NCBI GenBank assembly: GCA_964475415.1
Contig: CAYYWZ010000017.1
Coordinates: 1 to 60,017, forward strand
Source: CALCMJ01 sp964475415
GTDB lineage: Bacteria > Bacteroidota > Bacteroidia > Chitinophagales > Saprospiraceae
Direction of reading: 5' to 3'
DNA length: 60,017 nucleotides
The notes under the pieces: generated by a model
Database searches by the model: none
What the model saw: only the letters and a program-made list of their open reading frames with translations
What the model was told of the DNA's origin: nothing
In this document: one piece after another, positions 25,947 through 33,806 of the stretch
How positions within the stretch are numbered: position 1 is the first letter of the stretch
Layout of the letters: every line of letters starts with the position of its first letter
Position numbers and translations under genes: made by a program

Positions 25947-28183
25947 ATGAAATTCCAAAAAAATAAGTTATTTAACCTTATTGTTTTATTTTGTTTCGCT
26001 CTACAATGTATAGGACAGAATGATACACTAAAAGTAGAATTTAGTTCTATAAAAGTATTATCCGAGCGAAGTGACGAATCTATAAAACTAAGATGGGCTC
26101 CGTCAAATCCTGAACTATGGTTAGCAACTAACAAGTATGGATATGAGATTCAGAGAATGGNNNNNNNNNNNNNNNNNNNNNNNNNNNNNNNNNNNNNNNN
26201 NNNNNNNNNNNNNNNNNNNNNNNNNNNNNNNNNNNNNNNNNNNNNNNNNNNNNNNNNNNNAATCCTGAACTATGGTTAGCAACTAACAAGTATGGATATG
26301 AGATTCAGAGAATGGAACTAGATACGACTAATTTTGACACAGAATTGTTTACCACGATAGCTAGTATAAAGCCAAGGCCTAAATCAGATTGGGAAAAAAT
26401 TCTAAAAGAAGAAGATCTTCCTAAGTACGAAGCAGTAGCCTATGAATGTATATTTGGAGCATACGAAAGCCTTGCTATGGGTGAAGGCATAGGAGCTTGG
26501 GTAGCACAATCTGATGAGTTAAAACACAAATATTCCTTTGCGCTTTTTGCTGCAGATATGAGCAAAAGAACAGCAGAACTTTCAGCTCTAGTCTATGAAG
26601 ATGCTCAGATAAAAAAAGATGCGATCTATGTCTATAAAATTGTTCCTAATATTCCTGAATCTGAGGCAATAAATTTCAGTAACGGAGTAGTTCTTGTGAA
26701 TACAGAAAACAATATTTATTCAGCTATAATACTAGATGTTCAGGAAAAAGAAGGTAGCATAATTTTAAGATGGTTAAGAGAGCCATACATAGGAATGTAT
26801 ACTGCTTATTCTATAGAGAGAGCGCCTAAAGGAGGCACCTTCAAGAAGCTGCATGAAGAACCATACGTTCATGGATTAAGCAAAGACAGCTTAGTCTATA
26901 ATCCTTACATGGTCTATATGGATTCTGTAGACAACTATCAAGCGTATGATTATAGAATTTCTGGTCTTACACCTTTTGGAGAACATGGACCATACTCCTC
27001 TATCTATTCTGGAATGGGAAGAGACCTTACCCCTCCCTCAGAGCCTGTACTTAAGTCAGCGATTAATACACGTGGAGACGAAGTCACTATAAGCTGGGAA
27101 CACCAGGGCAATGATCCTGACCTTATGGGATTTGATATCTACAGAGGCCACCAATATGATGACAACTATTATAAACTAAATAAGGAAACCCTATCTCCTA
27201 CTTCGAGAGAATTTACTGATGTGGCAGCATTAATGCTGGATAGAAATTACTACTATGTCAATGCAATAGATACCGCTGGAAATACATCTTCTTCTAGAAT
27301 AGCATACGGTCTTATCGAAGATACTATACCTCCTGCACCTCCAGTTGCACTAGAAGGCAGCATAGATTCCAATGGCATTGTTACTATAAATTGGGAGAAA
27401 AATTCCGAACTAGATATTCAAGGATATAAGGTCTTTTTTGCAAATGCTGACTATCACGAATTTTCGTTAAAAACAGGACGCACAATTCCTCAAAATACCT
27501 TTACGGATACGATAAGTCTTAAAACATTAACGAAAAGTATTTATTACAAAGTGATGGCTGTGGACAAGCGATTTAATTATTCAGAATTGTCAGAAATCTT
27601 AGAGCTAAAAAGACCAGATACGATTCCCCCTACCTCTCCGATATTCACAGATTATAAAGTGGAAAAAGATGCTATACAACTCAACTGGGCGAATAGTCAT
27701 AGTATAGATCTAGACCGACACATTCTTATGAGAAGAACTGGAAAATCCAAATGGCAGATACTTAAGGAGTTTACCGACGACACTCAGAGTTATAGCGATG
27801 AAATGATAGAAAATGGAAAATTCTATTCTTACAAGATTCTTGCTGTTGATGATGCTGGATTGTATTCAAGAGCGGCCAATGCTCTCGTATTAGAAGCAGT
27901 AGATATAATAATGAAACCTGGAATAGAAAAACTAATTTTAAAAAAAGAAGATGAAAAACAACTAAGCCTTAACTGGAGTTATCCCCTTACTGGCAAGTAT
28001 CGATTTGTTGTTTATAGATCAGAAAACGAAGGAGGTTTCGAAGTAAGAAAAGTACTAAAGGCAGACCAAAAAGATTTTGTAGATAAAAAGATTTCAAACG
28101 ACAAAAATTATAAATATACAGTACAAGTAGAATTCAGCGACGGAACACATTCTAAGTTTAGTCCTATCGTAGCCATTGATTAA
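25947..28183 (+). CDS. Fibronectin type III repeat protein, one gene interrupted only by an assembly gap
   Basis: The signal peptide (LFNLIVLFCFALQCIGQ) and first 71 codons lie before a run of 100 N; the rest lies after it. The 55 bases on either side of the Ns are identical. Dropping the Ns and one copy gives one frame of 693 residues, with QRM running directly into ELDTTNFDT. The C-terminal half holds at least three Fn3 domains, each opening with DTIPPAPP/DTIPPTSP or DLTPPSEP and ending with YY(Y/K)V.A.D..GN-like motifs. There is no sorting domain. It begins 9 bases after the giant protein gene and ends the run before a strong terminator. It is probably an exported adhesive or structural partner of the giant protein. 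Confidence 0.85.
26106..26315. other. Assembly join: 55-base duplicate flanks around 100 N
   Basis: Bases 26106-26160 and 26261-26315 are identical, with exactly 100 N between (26161-26260). This is what is left when two contigs that overlap by a k-mer of 55 are joined with a fixed-size gap. The true sequence probably has one copy and no gap. The Fn3 gene then reads through. Confidence 0.9.
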
Positions 28184-28232
28184 GAACATAATTGAATTTG
28201 ATATAAGTAGCAGTATCACATTAGCAATATAG

Positions 28233-28264
28233 AGGAACGAGTAAGACTCGTTCCTTTTTTTTTA
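28233..28264 (+). terminator. Strong terminator closing the surface-protein run
   Basis: Perfect 9-base-pair stem (AGGAACGAG with CTCGTTCCT), loop TAAGA, followed by at least nine Ts. It sits 50 bases past the Fn3 stop. Confidence 0.9.
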
Positions 28265-28322
28265 CATAAGGAGTATACGACTAAAATTGCAATAACTACA
28301 TCTAATAAACAAAACTAACATT

Positions 28323-28844
28323 TTGAAATATTTTCTAATTTTCATCCTTTCACTTTTAGGCTGCCAAACACAAGAAAACTTTAAGTTTCAGCTTGTACCT
28401 TCCTATGATGAAGCAGCTATTAAACTTCCATCTTTAGATTATAGAATGAAAATTTCAGATTTAATAATCTATTTAGATTCATTAGACTGCCATGACTTTA
28501 GGCTAATCGGTACAAGTAATGATGAAAGGGATCATGAAACCGCTGATGGCGCTTATAAACATAGCGTCAACATGTGCGATAGTTATAACAAGATATATAA
28601 TCAACTAAAAACTTATTATCTAAATACTGAAAAACTAGAGTACTTACAGAATAATTCTGTTAAAGGAGCAATAAGGCTAATCGCAAATAAGGACGAAAAT
28701 TTACAAGATATTATCCCTATAATAATAACACTTAGACAATTCCAATTTAGAATAATGGCTGAATATGATCTCCAAATTTCTCTTGTAACACAGATAGAAA
28801 CAAGTGAACAAAAATATCTTCAAACGCCACTACCTTCTTCATAA
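28323..28844 (+). CDS. Small hypothetical lipoprotein
   Basis: A 173-residue lipoprotein whose signal, LKYFLIFILSLLGC, has a lipobox (SLLGC) at about residue 14. The start is a TTG; no ATG fits before the signal. The mature part is mostly helical and polar (YRMKISDLIIYLDSLDCHDF, YNKIYNQLKTYYLNTEKLEY) with two or three Cys. I do not recognise a family. It stands alone between the terminator of the surface-protein run and an RNA candidate. An expressed lipoprotein is likely from the lipobox; its role is unknown. Confidence 0.65.
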   Translation: MKYFLIFILSLLGCQTQENFKFQLVPSYDEAAIKLPSLDYRMKISDLIIYLDSLDCHDFRLIGTSNDERDHETADGAYKHSVNMCDSYNKIYNQLKTYYLNTEKLEYLQNNSVKGAIRLIANKDENLQDIIPIIITLRQFQFRIMAEYDLQISLVTQIETSEQKYLQTPLPSS

Positions 28845-28999
28845 TGCCTTAGGCATGTATAATATTGAAACACTGATTTTAATCGTTGTAGAAAAAAAGG
28901 CCTACACTGCCGCGTGCTGTAAGTACGCTCAATATAATTAGATATATATCCGCAAAATATCATGTGAGGTTAGAAGTAGAATTTCGACTTTTACAAGCA

Positions 29000-29182
29000 A
29001 GACCAACCGCGCTAGGAATAGTAGCGGTATAGTCTATCCCATAGAGATACTGCATCAAGGAGTGATGAAGGCTTACAAAGTAAGACTAGTCAGGACTATG
29101 ATGCAGATCTCTATGGGATGAGGCTGTAGTAGCGGATAGTCCGACCCAGTGAAGAGCCTAGGTGAACTGCTGGGAAGCGCTC
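29000..29182 (+). ncRNA. Unassigned structured RNA candidate
   Basis: No protein gene fits 28845-29279. The core is a long helix: 29031-29057 (AGTCTATCCC, then ATAGAGATACTGCATCA) with 29099-29122, about 24 pairs with one bulge. It is capped by a small hairpin CTTAC-AAA-GTAAG (29072-29084). Before it lies a hairpin ACCGC..TA/TAGCGGT (about 29006-29028), and after it CCCAGT...ACTGCTGGG (29145-29174). GGACTAT (29093-29099) can also pair perfectly with ATAGTCC (29136-29142), giving a pseudoknot or an alternative fold. The strand is assumed from the neighbours and is not proven. I looked for RNase P, tmRNA, SRP RNA and group I intron signatures and found none that hold. A 6S-like RNA is possible because of the long central helix. 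Confidence 0.5.
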
Positions 29183-29279
29183 AAATATGTATAAAAAAAC
29201 TAATCTGCTAGAAGGAATTTCAAATTCTTTATAAGTATATCATCTGTGATTCCTATATTACAATCTGAAACTTATAAAA

Positions 29280-30938
29280 ATGGATAATAGACCTTGGTTG
29301 GCAAATTACCCCGCAGGAATAGCGGCTAACATAGATGAAAACGAACATACTAATCTTGTGACCTTTATAGAAGGTGTTATAAAAAAATATGGCAAGCAAG
29401 AAGCTTTTGAGTGTTTTGGGAAATCTATGAGCTTTAAAGAACTAGATAAATATGCTCAGAAATTTGCTGGATATTTACAATCTAGGGGATTAGAAAAAGG
29501 GGATAAGATTGCTATCATGATGCCTAATCTATTGCAATATCCTATTGCAGTAATAGGTGCGATCAGAGCAGGGCTGATTATCGTAAACACTAATCCATTA
29601 TATACTTCCCGTGAGATGAAACATCAGTTTACGGACAGTGAGGTCAAAGCCATTGTTATCGCCGAAAACTTTGCTGCTAATCTCGAAAAGATTATTGGTG
29701 ATACAACTATAGATGTTGTTATTACAACCTCTATAGGAGAATTGCTGGGCCTTAAGGGAGGCTTTATAAATTTCATGGTGAAGAATGTCAAGAGAGCAGT
29801 ACCAAAATATAATTTAGACAATACTATAACTTTTAAAGAAGCGCTTTCTCAGGGGAGCAAATTTAAAGTTAAACCAATAGAAAGTCATCCAGAAGATGTA
29901 GTTGTACATCAATATACTGGAGGAACTACTGGTGTGTCAAAGGGCGCTATGCTAACTAATAAAAACATCCTGTGTAACATATCACAGATTCAAGGTTGGA
30001 TGAGCAATACACTTATGGATGGAAAAGAAATCATGCTTACTCCCCTACCCCTATATCACATTTTTGCATTTACGGTGAATTTCTTAGGCATGATGAATTT
30101 CGGCGTGAAAAATGTACTGGTGACAAATCCACGCGATATAAAATCACTGGTCAAAGAGTTTACCAAAAATAAAATTACTGTTGTAACTGGTGTCAATACG
30201 CTTTTCCAAGCCTTACTTAAAAATGAAGATTTTAGAAACTTAGATCATTCTTCTATAAAGGTAACAGTAGGCGGAGGTATGGCGGTACAAGATGTTATTG
30301 CCGAAGATTGGGAAAAAATTGTAGGAACTAAACTCAGTGAGGGATATGGAATGACGGAAGCTTCTCCAGTAGTTTCCGTAAATCCTATAGATGGCACCGC
30401 AAGATTAGGGTTTGTAGGCATGCCACTACCATCAACCGATGTCCGTATCAAGAAAGATGATGGAAGTATAGGTGCAACAAATGAAGTAGGAGAAATACAG
30501 GTTAAAGGCCCTCAAGTTATGAAGGGATATTATAACAAACCTGAGGCAACGAGCGAAACTATAGTCGATGGATGGCTAAATACTGGAGACATGGCTTATA
30601 TAGATGAGCAAGGTTATATTAAAATTGTAGATAGGAAAAAGGATATGATCCTTGTATCAGGCTTCAATGTATATCCGAATGAGATAGAAAATACCATCAT
30701 GCAAAATGATAAGGTGGAAGAGGTTGCAGCAATAGGAATTCCTAGTGAGAAGTCAGGTGAGTGTGTCAAAATATTTGTAGTCAAAAAAGACAAGTCGCTA
30801 AAAGAAGACGAACTCATACAGTTTTGTAGAGAAAATATGACAGGTTATAAAGTACCTAAGGCTGTAGAGTTTGTAAAAGATCTTCCTAAGTCTAACGTGG
30901 GCAAAATACTAAGAAGAAAATTGAGAGATAATGCATAA
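29280..30938 (+). CDS. fadD: Long-chain fatty acid-CoA ligase (AMP-forming)
   Basis: A 552-residue ANL-superfamily enzyme that activates fatty acids to acyl-CoA via acyl-AMP. All core motifs are present: the P-loop YTGGTTGVSKGAML near residue 215, GYGMTEASPV near 355, GWLNTGDMAYID near 430, DRKKDMILVSGFNVYPNEIE in the hinge and C-terminal lobe, and the catalytic Lys in SNVGKILRR near the end. It aligns end to end with FadD-type ligases in length. The next gene overlaps its last 8 bases, so the two are translationally coupled. Chain-length preference cannot be read from the sequence, so the symbol is given by class. Confidence 0.9.
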   Translation: MDNRPWLANYPAGIAANIDENEHTNLVTFIEGVIKKYGKQEAFECFGKSMSFKELDKYAQKFAGYLQSRGLEKGDKIAIMMPNLLQYPIAVIGAIRAGLIIVNTNPLYTSREMKHQFTDSEVKAIVIAENFAANLEKIIGDTTIDVVITTSIGELLGLKGGFINFMVKNVKRAVPKYNLDNTITFKEALSQGSKFKVKPIESHPEDVVVHQYTGGTTGVSKGAMLTNKNILCNISQIQGWMSNTLMDGKEIMLTPLPLYHIFAFTVNFLGMMNFGVKNVLVTNPRDIKSLVKEFTKNKITVVTGVNTLFQALLKNEDFRNLDHSSIKVTVGGGMAVQDVIAEDWEKIVGTKLSEGYGMTEASPVVSVNPIDGTARLGFVGMPLPSTDVRIKKDDGSIGATNEVGEIQVKGPQVMKGYYNKPEATSETIVDGWLNTGDMAYIDEQGYIKIVDRKKDMILVSGFNVYPNEIENTIMQNDKVEEVAAIGIPSEKSGECVKIFVVKKDKSLKEDELIQFCRENMTGYKVPKAVEFVKDLPKSNVGKILRRKLRDNA

Positions 30939-31338
30939 GTTTTCAAACTATCTGGGTACAACTATTATTATTTTTTGTGTCCTTATTTTATCGAGTTGTA
31001 CTAAAAAATCTGCTATGGGATCTATACCAGAAAAAGGATTTGTCCATGCTGTATATTTCTACCTAGAACCTAATCTGAGTAGCGAACAAATCCAAGCTTT
31101 TGAAGAGGATATGGCCAAGCTAGCCAAAGCACCTTCTATCAGTAAGATCATCATAGGACCTCCTGCCATGACACCGAGAAAAATAGTAGATAATAGTTAC
31201 GACTACGCCTACATAGTTTTTTTTGAAAACAAAGCCGCTCATGATGCTTATCAGGTTCATGCCTTACATGATCAGTTTAGGGAAAATATCGAAGGCATCG
31301 TTAAGGATGTAAAGATTTATGATAGCGTATATCCATAG
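30931..31338 (+). CDS. Dabb-domain lipoprotein
   Basis: A 135-residue lipoprotein. The signal ends in LILSSC, a clear lipobox near residue 23. The mature part is a Dabb (stress-responsive alpha/beta barrel) domain: GFVHAVYFYLEPNLSSEQI, then KIIIGPPAM, DYAYIVFFENKAAHDAYQ and HDQFRENIEGIVKDVKIYD. Dabb domains dimerise, and most members have no proven activity. It overlaps the acyl-CoA ligase by 8 bases, which suggests joint translation, but I see no metabolic reason for the pairing. Confidence 0.85.
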   Translation: MHKFSNYLGTTIIIFCVLILSSCTKKSAMGSIPEKGFVHAVYFYLEPNLSSEQIQAFEEDMAKLAKAPSISKIIIGPPAMTPRKIVDNSYDYAYIVFFENKAAHDAYQVHALHDQFRENIEGIVKDVKIYDSVYP

Positions 31339-31344
31339 CTGAGA

Positions 31345-31542
31345 TTAAACCCGAATTATGCAATAGAAAATCTAGTACGTTCTGAAAAGCTGCAAAATAT
31401 AACGCTACGATTGATTTTCTTCCTTCACCATAACTCGTACCGCGATACGCGGTAGCAGTGCTATGACTCAGTCAGGAAAATCCTATATTTTATTACTCTT
31501 TCAACTCTCATTACGACGTTCTAATGCATAACTCGGGTTAAA
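31345..31542. mobile_element. MITE-like element with imperfect terminal inverted repeats
   Basis: About 198 bases without an open frame. The left end TTAAACCCGAATTATGCAAT and the right end, read on the other strand as TTAACCCGAGTTATGCATTA, match at most positions. Weaker similarity continues inward for about 45 bases. The centre holds a palindrome TACCGCGATACGCGGTA (31438-31454). It starts 7 bases after the Dabb stop. I recall ACCCGARTTATGC ends from intergenic repeats in Bacteroidota. No target duplication is evident, and no transposase is present in the window. Confidence 0.55.
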
Positions 31543-31732
31543 AAACATGCACAAACTGTTATGCCCCTATTTAAATTATCAATATCATAGTAATTGTATA
31601 GCAATTTACAATTAGTTACAACAGCAATACTAAATATGTGACAAGCACTTGGATTGGCGTCTTAAAAGTACAATTGCAAAGGCAATGAAAATTGGCACCC
31701 AAGCCTATTAACAGCAAACACCTTAACACCTT

Positions 31733-31832
31733 NNNNNNNNNNNNNNNNNNNNNNNNNNNNNNNNNNNNNNNNNNNNNNNNNNNNNNNNNNNNNNNNNNNN
31801 NNNNNNNNNNNNNNNNNNNNNNNNNNNNNNNN
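31733..31832. other. 100-N gap within a short tandem repeat
   Basis: Both flanks are made of about 9-base units of the type CCTTTAACA (left CACCTTAACACCTT, right CTTTAACACCTTTAACACC). Unlike the other two gaps there is no 55-base duplicate. A collapsed or variable-length repeat array is likely. In the rest of 31543-31969 I see no gene. Confidence 0.75.
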
Positions 31833-31969
31833 CTTTAACACCTTTAACACCTTATATTTAGATTGAGAATTTTATAACACCCTTATTAAATGACTCTTTT
31901 GTCAAGGAAAGAAATTTCTTTAATAGAGATTCATTGAGAAACACACCCTTTAACATTTTTAGTATTACC

Positions 31970-31999
31970 AGCGGATAGACATAGTCTTCCGCTTTTTTT
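31970..31999 (+). terminator. Terminator-like hairpin, plus strand
   Basis: Stem AGCGGA / TCCGCT with a 12-base loop, then seven Ts. The nearest plus-strand gene ends 630 bases earlier, beyond the MITE-like element and the gap, so what it terminates is unclear. Confidence 0.55.
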
Positions 32000-32111
32000 C
32001 GCTCCTATTGAAAATAACTTTTATCCCGCTTTTAGGTACCGTTTATTATTCAGATCCAAAACCTTTAGATACTTTTTAAATCATATATACTTATTGCGAA
32101 ATAAAATAAAG

Positions 32112-33488
32112 CTACGCAAACACAAGCTTCAATAAATCATCCACTTTTCCTAAAGCAATAACTTCTACATCCAACTTACTAGTGTCTACCCCTTTCATAC
32201 TGTACTTAGAAATAAATATCTTTTCGAAGCCTAATCGATTAGCCTCTTGGATTCTATTTTCTATTCTGTTTACAGTTCTAATTTCGCCTGATAATCCTAT
32301 CTCACCTGAAAAAGCATATTTGTTACTTATGGATATATTGTGGTAGGAAGAAACCAAGGCAGCTACAATACCTAGATCTATAGCTGGGTCAACGATCTTA
32401 AGACCTCCAGCAATATTCATAAAAACATCTTGGTTCCCATAAATCAATCCACATCTTTTCTCTAAGACAGCTAGCAACATACTTAGTCGCCTGAGGTCAA
32501 ATCCTGTTGCCGATCTTTGTGGAGTGCCATATACTGCAGTAGTAACCAAAGCCTGACATTCTATCAACAACGGTCTATTTCCTTCTAGTGTAGCAGATAC
32601 AGCGGAGCCACTTAATTGCTCATCGCTCTGAGCTAATAATAACTCCGATGGATTACTTACCTCTCTCAGACCCTTAGCATGCATCTCATATATTCCGATC
32701 TCATCTGTAGAACCAAACCTGTTTTTTATTCCTCTAAGTATTCTATAGTTATAATGTTGGTCTCCTTCATATCTTATAACTACATCTACAATATGTTCTA
32801 GTAGCTTAGGACCAGCTATTGTGCCTTCTTTGGTAATGTGTCCTATAATAATAATAGGTGTATTTGTTTCTTTGGAAAACCGTTGTAACAAGGCAGTACA
32901 TTCTCTTATCTGCGAGATAGATCCTGCCGTAGCATCTAGATGAGGGGTATATACAGTCTGGATAGAATCTACAATTATCAATCCTGGTTCCGATTTCTCA
33001 GCTTCTTGCAGGACCTTGATCATATTAGTTTCTGTAAGAATATAACAATCATTGTTGATTACACCTATTCGATCAGCCCTAAGCTTGAGCTGTTCCATAC
33101 TTTCTTCTCCAGAAACATATAGAACGGAAGTATTCAACCTTAGCGCAGACTGCAGTAACAAGGTAGACTTACCTATACCAGGTGCTCCACCGAGTAGGAT
33201 AAGAGATCCTAGAACTATACCACCACCCAAGACTCTGTTCAGCTCCTCATCCTTAGTCACTAATCTAGAATTTTCTCTAACGGGGATATTTTGGATATTG
33301 AAGGACTGAGTGATCTTTTTACCTTCTTTAGTAGACCAAGAAGATCCTTGGTTAGATTTTTTACTCGTTTTGACTATTTTTTCCTCTATATAGGTGTTCC
33401 ATTCCTTGCAAGAAGGACACTGTCCAGACCATTTTGGTGACTCATGGCCACAATTTTTACAAAAAAAAGCGATTTTATCTTTTGCCAA
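32112..33488 (-). CDS. radA: DNA repair protein RadA
   Basis: A 458-residue RadA/Sms, a RecA-related helicase-like ATPase that promotes branch migration in recombinational repair. It has a four-Cys zinc finger (Cys10, 13, 24, 27), a Walker A motif GGAPGIGKST near residue 100, the RadA-specific KNRFGSTDEIGIYEM near 257, and a Lon-protease-like C-terminal domain (SATLEGNRPLLIECQALV, LSGEIRTVNRIENRIQEA). Length and order are standard. The start is TTG; MAKDKIAFFCKNCG is exactly where RadA normally begins and no ATG is available upstream in frame. A 15-base-pair A/T hairpin lies about 40 bases before the start. Confidence 0.96.
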   Translation of the reverse strand: MAKDKIAFFCKNCGHESPKWSGQCPSCKEWNTYIEEKIVKTSKKSNQGSSWSTKEGKKITQSFNIQNIPVRENSRLVTKDEELNRVLGGGIVLGSLILLGGAPGIGKSTLLLQSALRLNTSVLYVSGEESMEQLKLRADRIGVINNDCYILTETNMIKVLQEAEKSEPGLIIVDSIQTVYTPHLDATAGSISQIRECTALLQRFSKETNTPIIIIGHITKEGTIAGPKLLEHIVDVVIRYEGDQHYNYRILRGIKNRFGSTDEIGIYEMHAKGLREVSNPSELLLAQSDEQLSGSAVSATLEGNRPLLIECQALVTTAVYGTPQRSATGFDLRRLSMLLAVLEKRCGLIYGNQDVFMNIAGGLKIVDPAIDLGIVAALVSSYHNISISNKYAFSGEIGLSGEIRTVNRIENRIQEANRLGFEKIFISKYSMKGVDTSKLDVEVIALGKVDDLLKLVFA

Positions 33489-33525
33489 AGTATTTTTAAT
33501 TTGTTGATTATGAGTAGTTTAAGAG

Positions 33526-33558
33526 TTTTAACAAAAAAAATGGTTTTTTTTGTTAAAA
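33526..33558. promoter_or_regulatory. Perfect 15-base-pair A/T hairpin upstream of radA
   Basis: TTTTAACAAAAAAAA, loop TGG, then the exact complement. It lies between radA and the plus-oriented terminator at 33696. It could mark the radA leader, or simply be an AT-rich cruciform. Confidence 0.45.
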
Positions 33559-33695
33559 AATAGTGACCAGTCAGGAACTTACCGTCTTAATCATATAAAT
33601 ATGTAGAACTATAGTTTAAAAGTAAGACTTATATTTTTATCTATATATTAAAACCAGTTAATGTAGATTGTTTTCAATTGGTTTTTTGGGGTTAT

Positions 33696-33736
33696 GCAGG
33701 GTATCTGGCCTTCGGCTAGTGCCCTGTCTTTTTTTT
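33696..33736 (+). terminator. Strong plus-strand terminator with no upstream plus-strand gene
   Basis: Outer stem GCAGGG / CCCTGT and inner stem CTGGCC-TTC-GGCTAG, then eight Ts. Both neighbouring genes are on the minus strand. The preceding 33559-33695 holds no reading frame of note, so a short unannotated plus-strand RNA may end here. Confidence 0.7.
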
Positions 33737-33806
33737 ATCTCTCTAGAAGAGAGTCTATTGTAATATAGTGATTCCCCGACTTCGTCGTTTACACCTTATA
33801 AGTTTA

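Noticed and set aside
29000..29182. Group I intron or retron RNA
   Set aside because: ATAGTCC and its partner GGACTAT recall a P7 helix, but there is no room for P4-P6. No reverse transcriptase is adjacent, which argues against a retron.
31662..31850. Minus-strand frame running through the 100 N
   Set aside because: It is an artefact of reading unknown bases as open frame across a tandem repeat.
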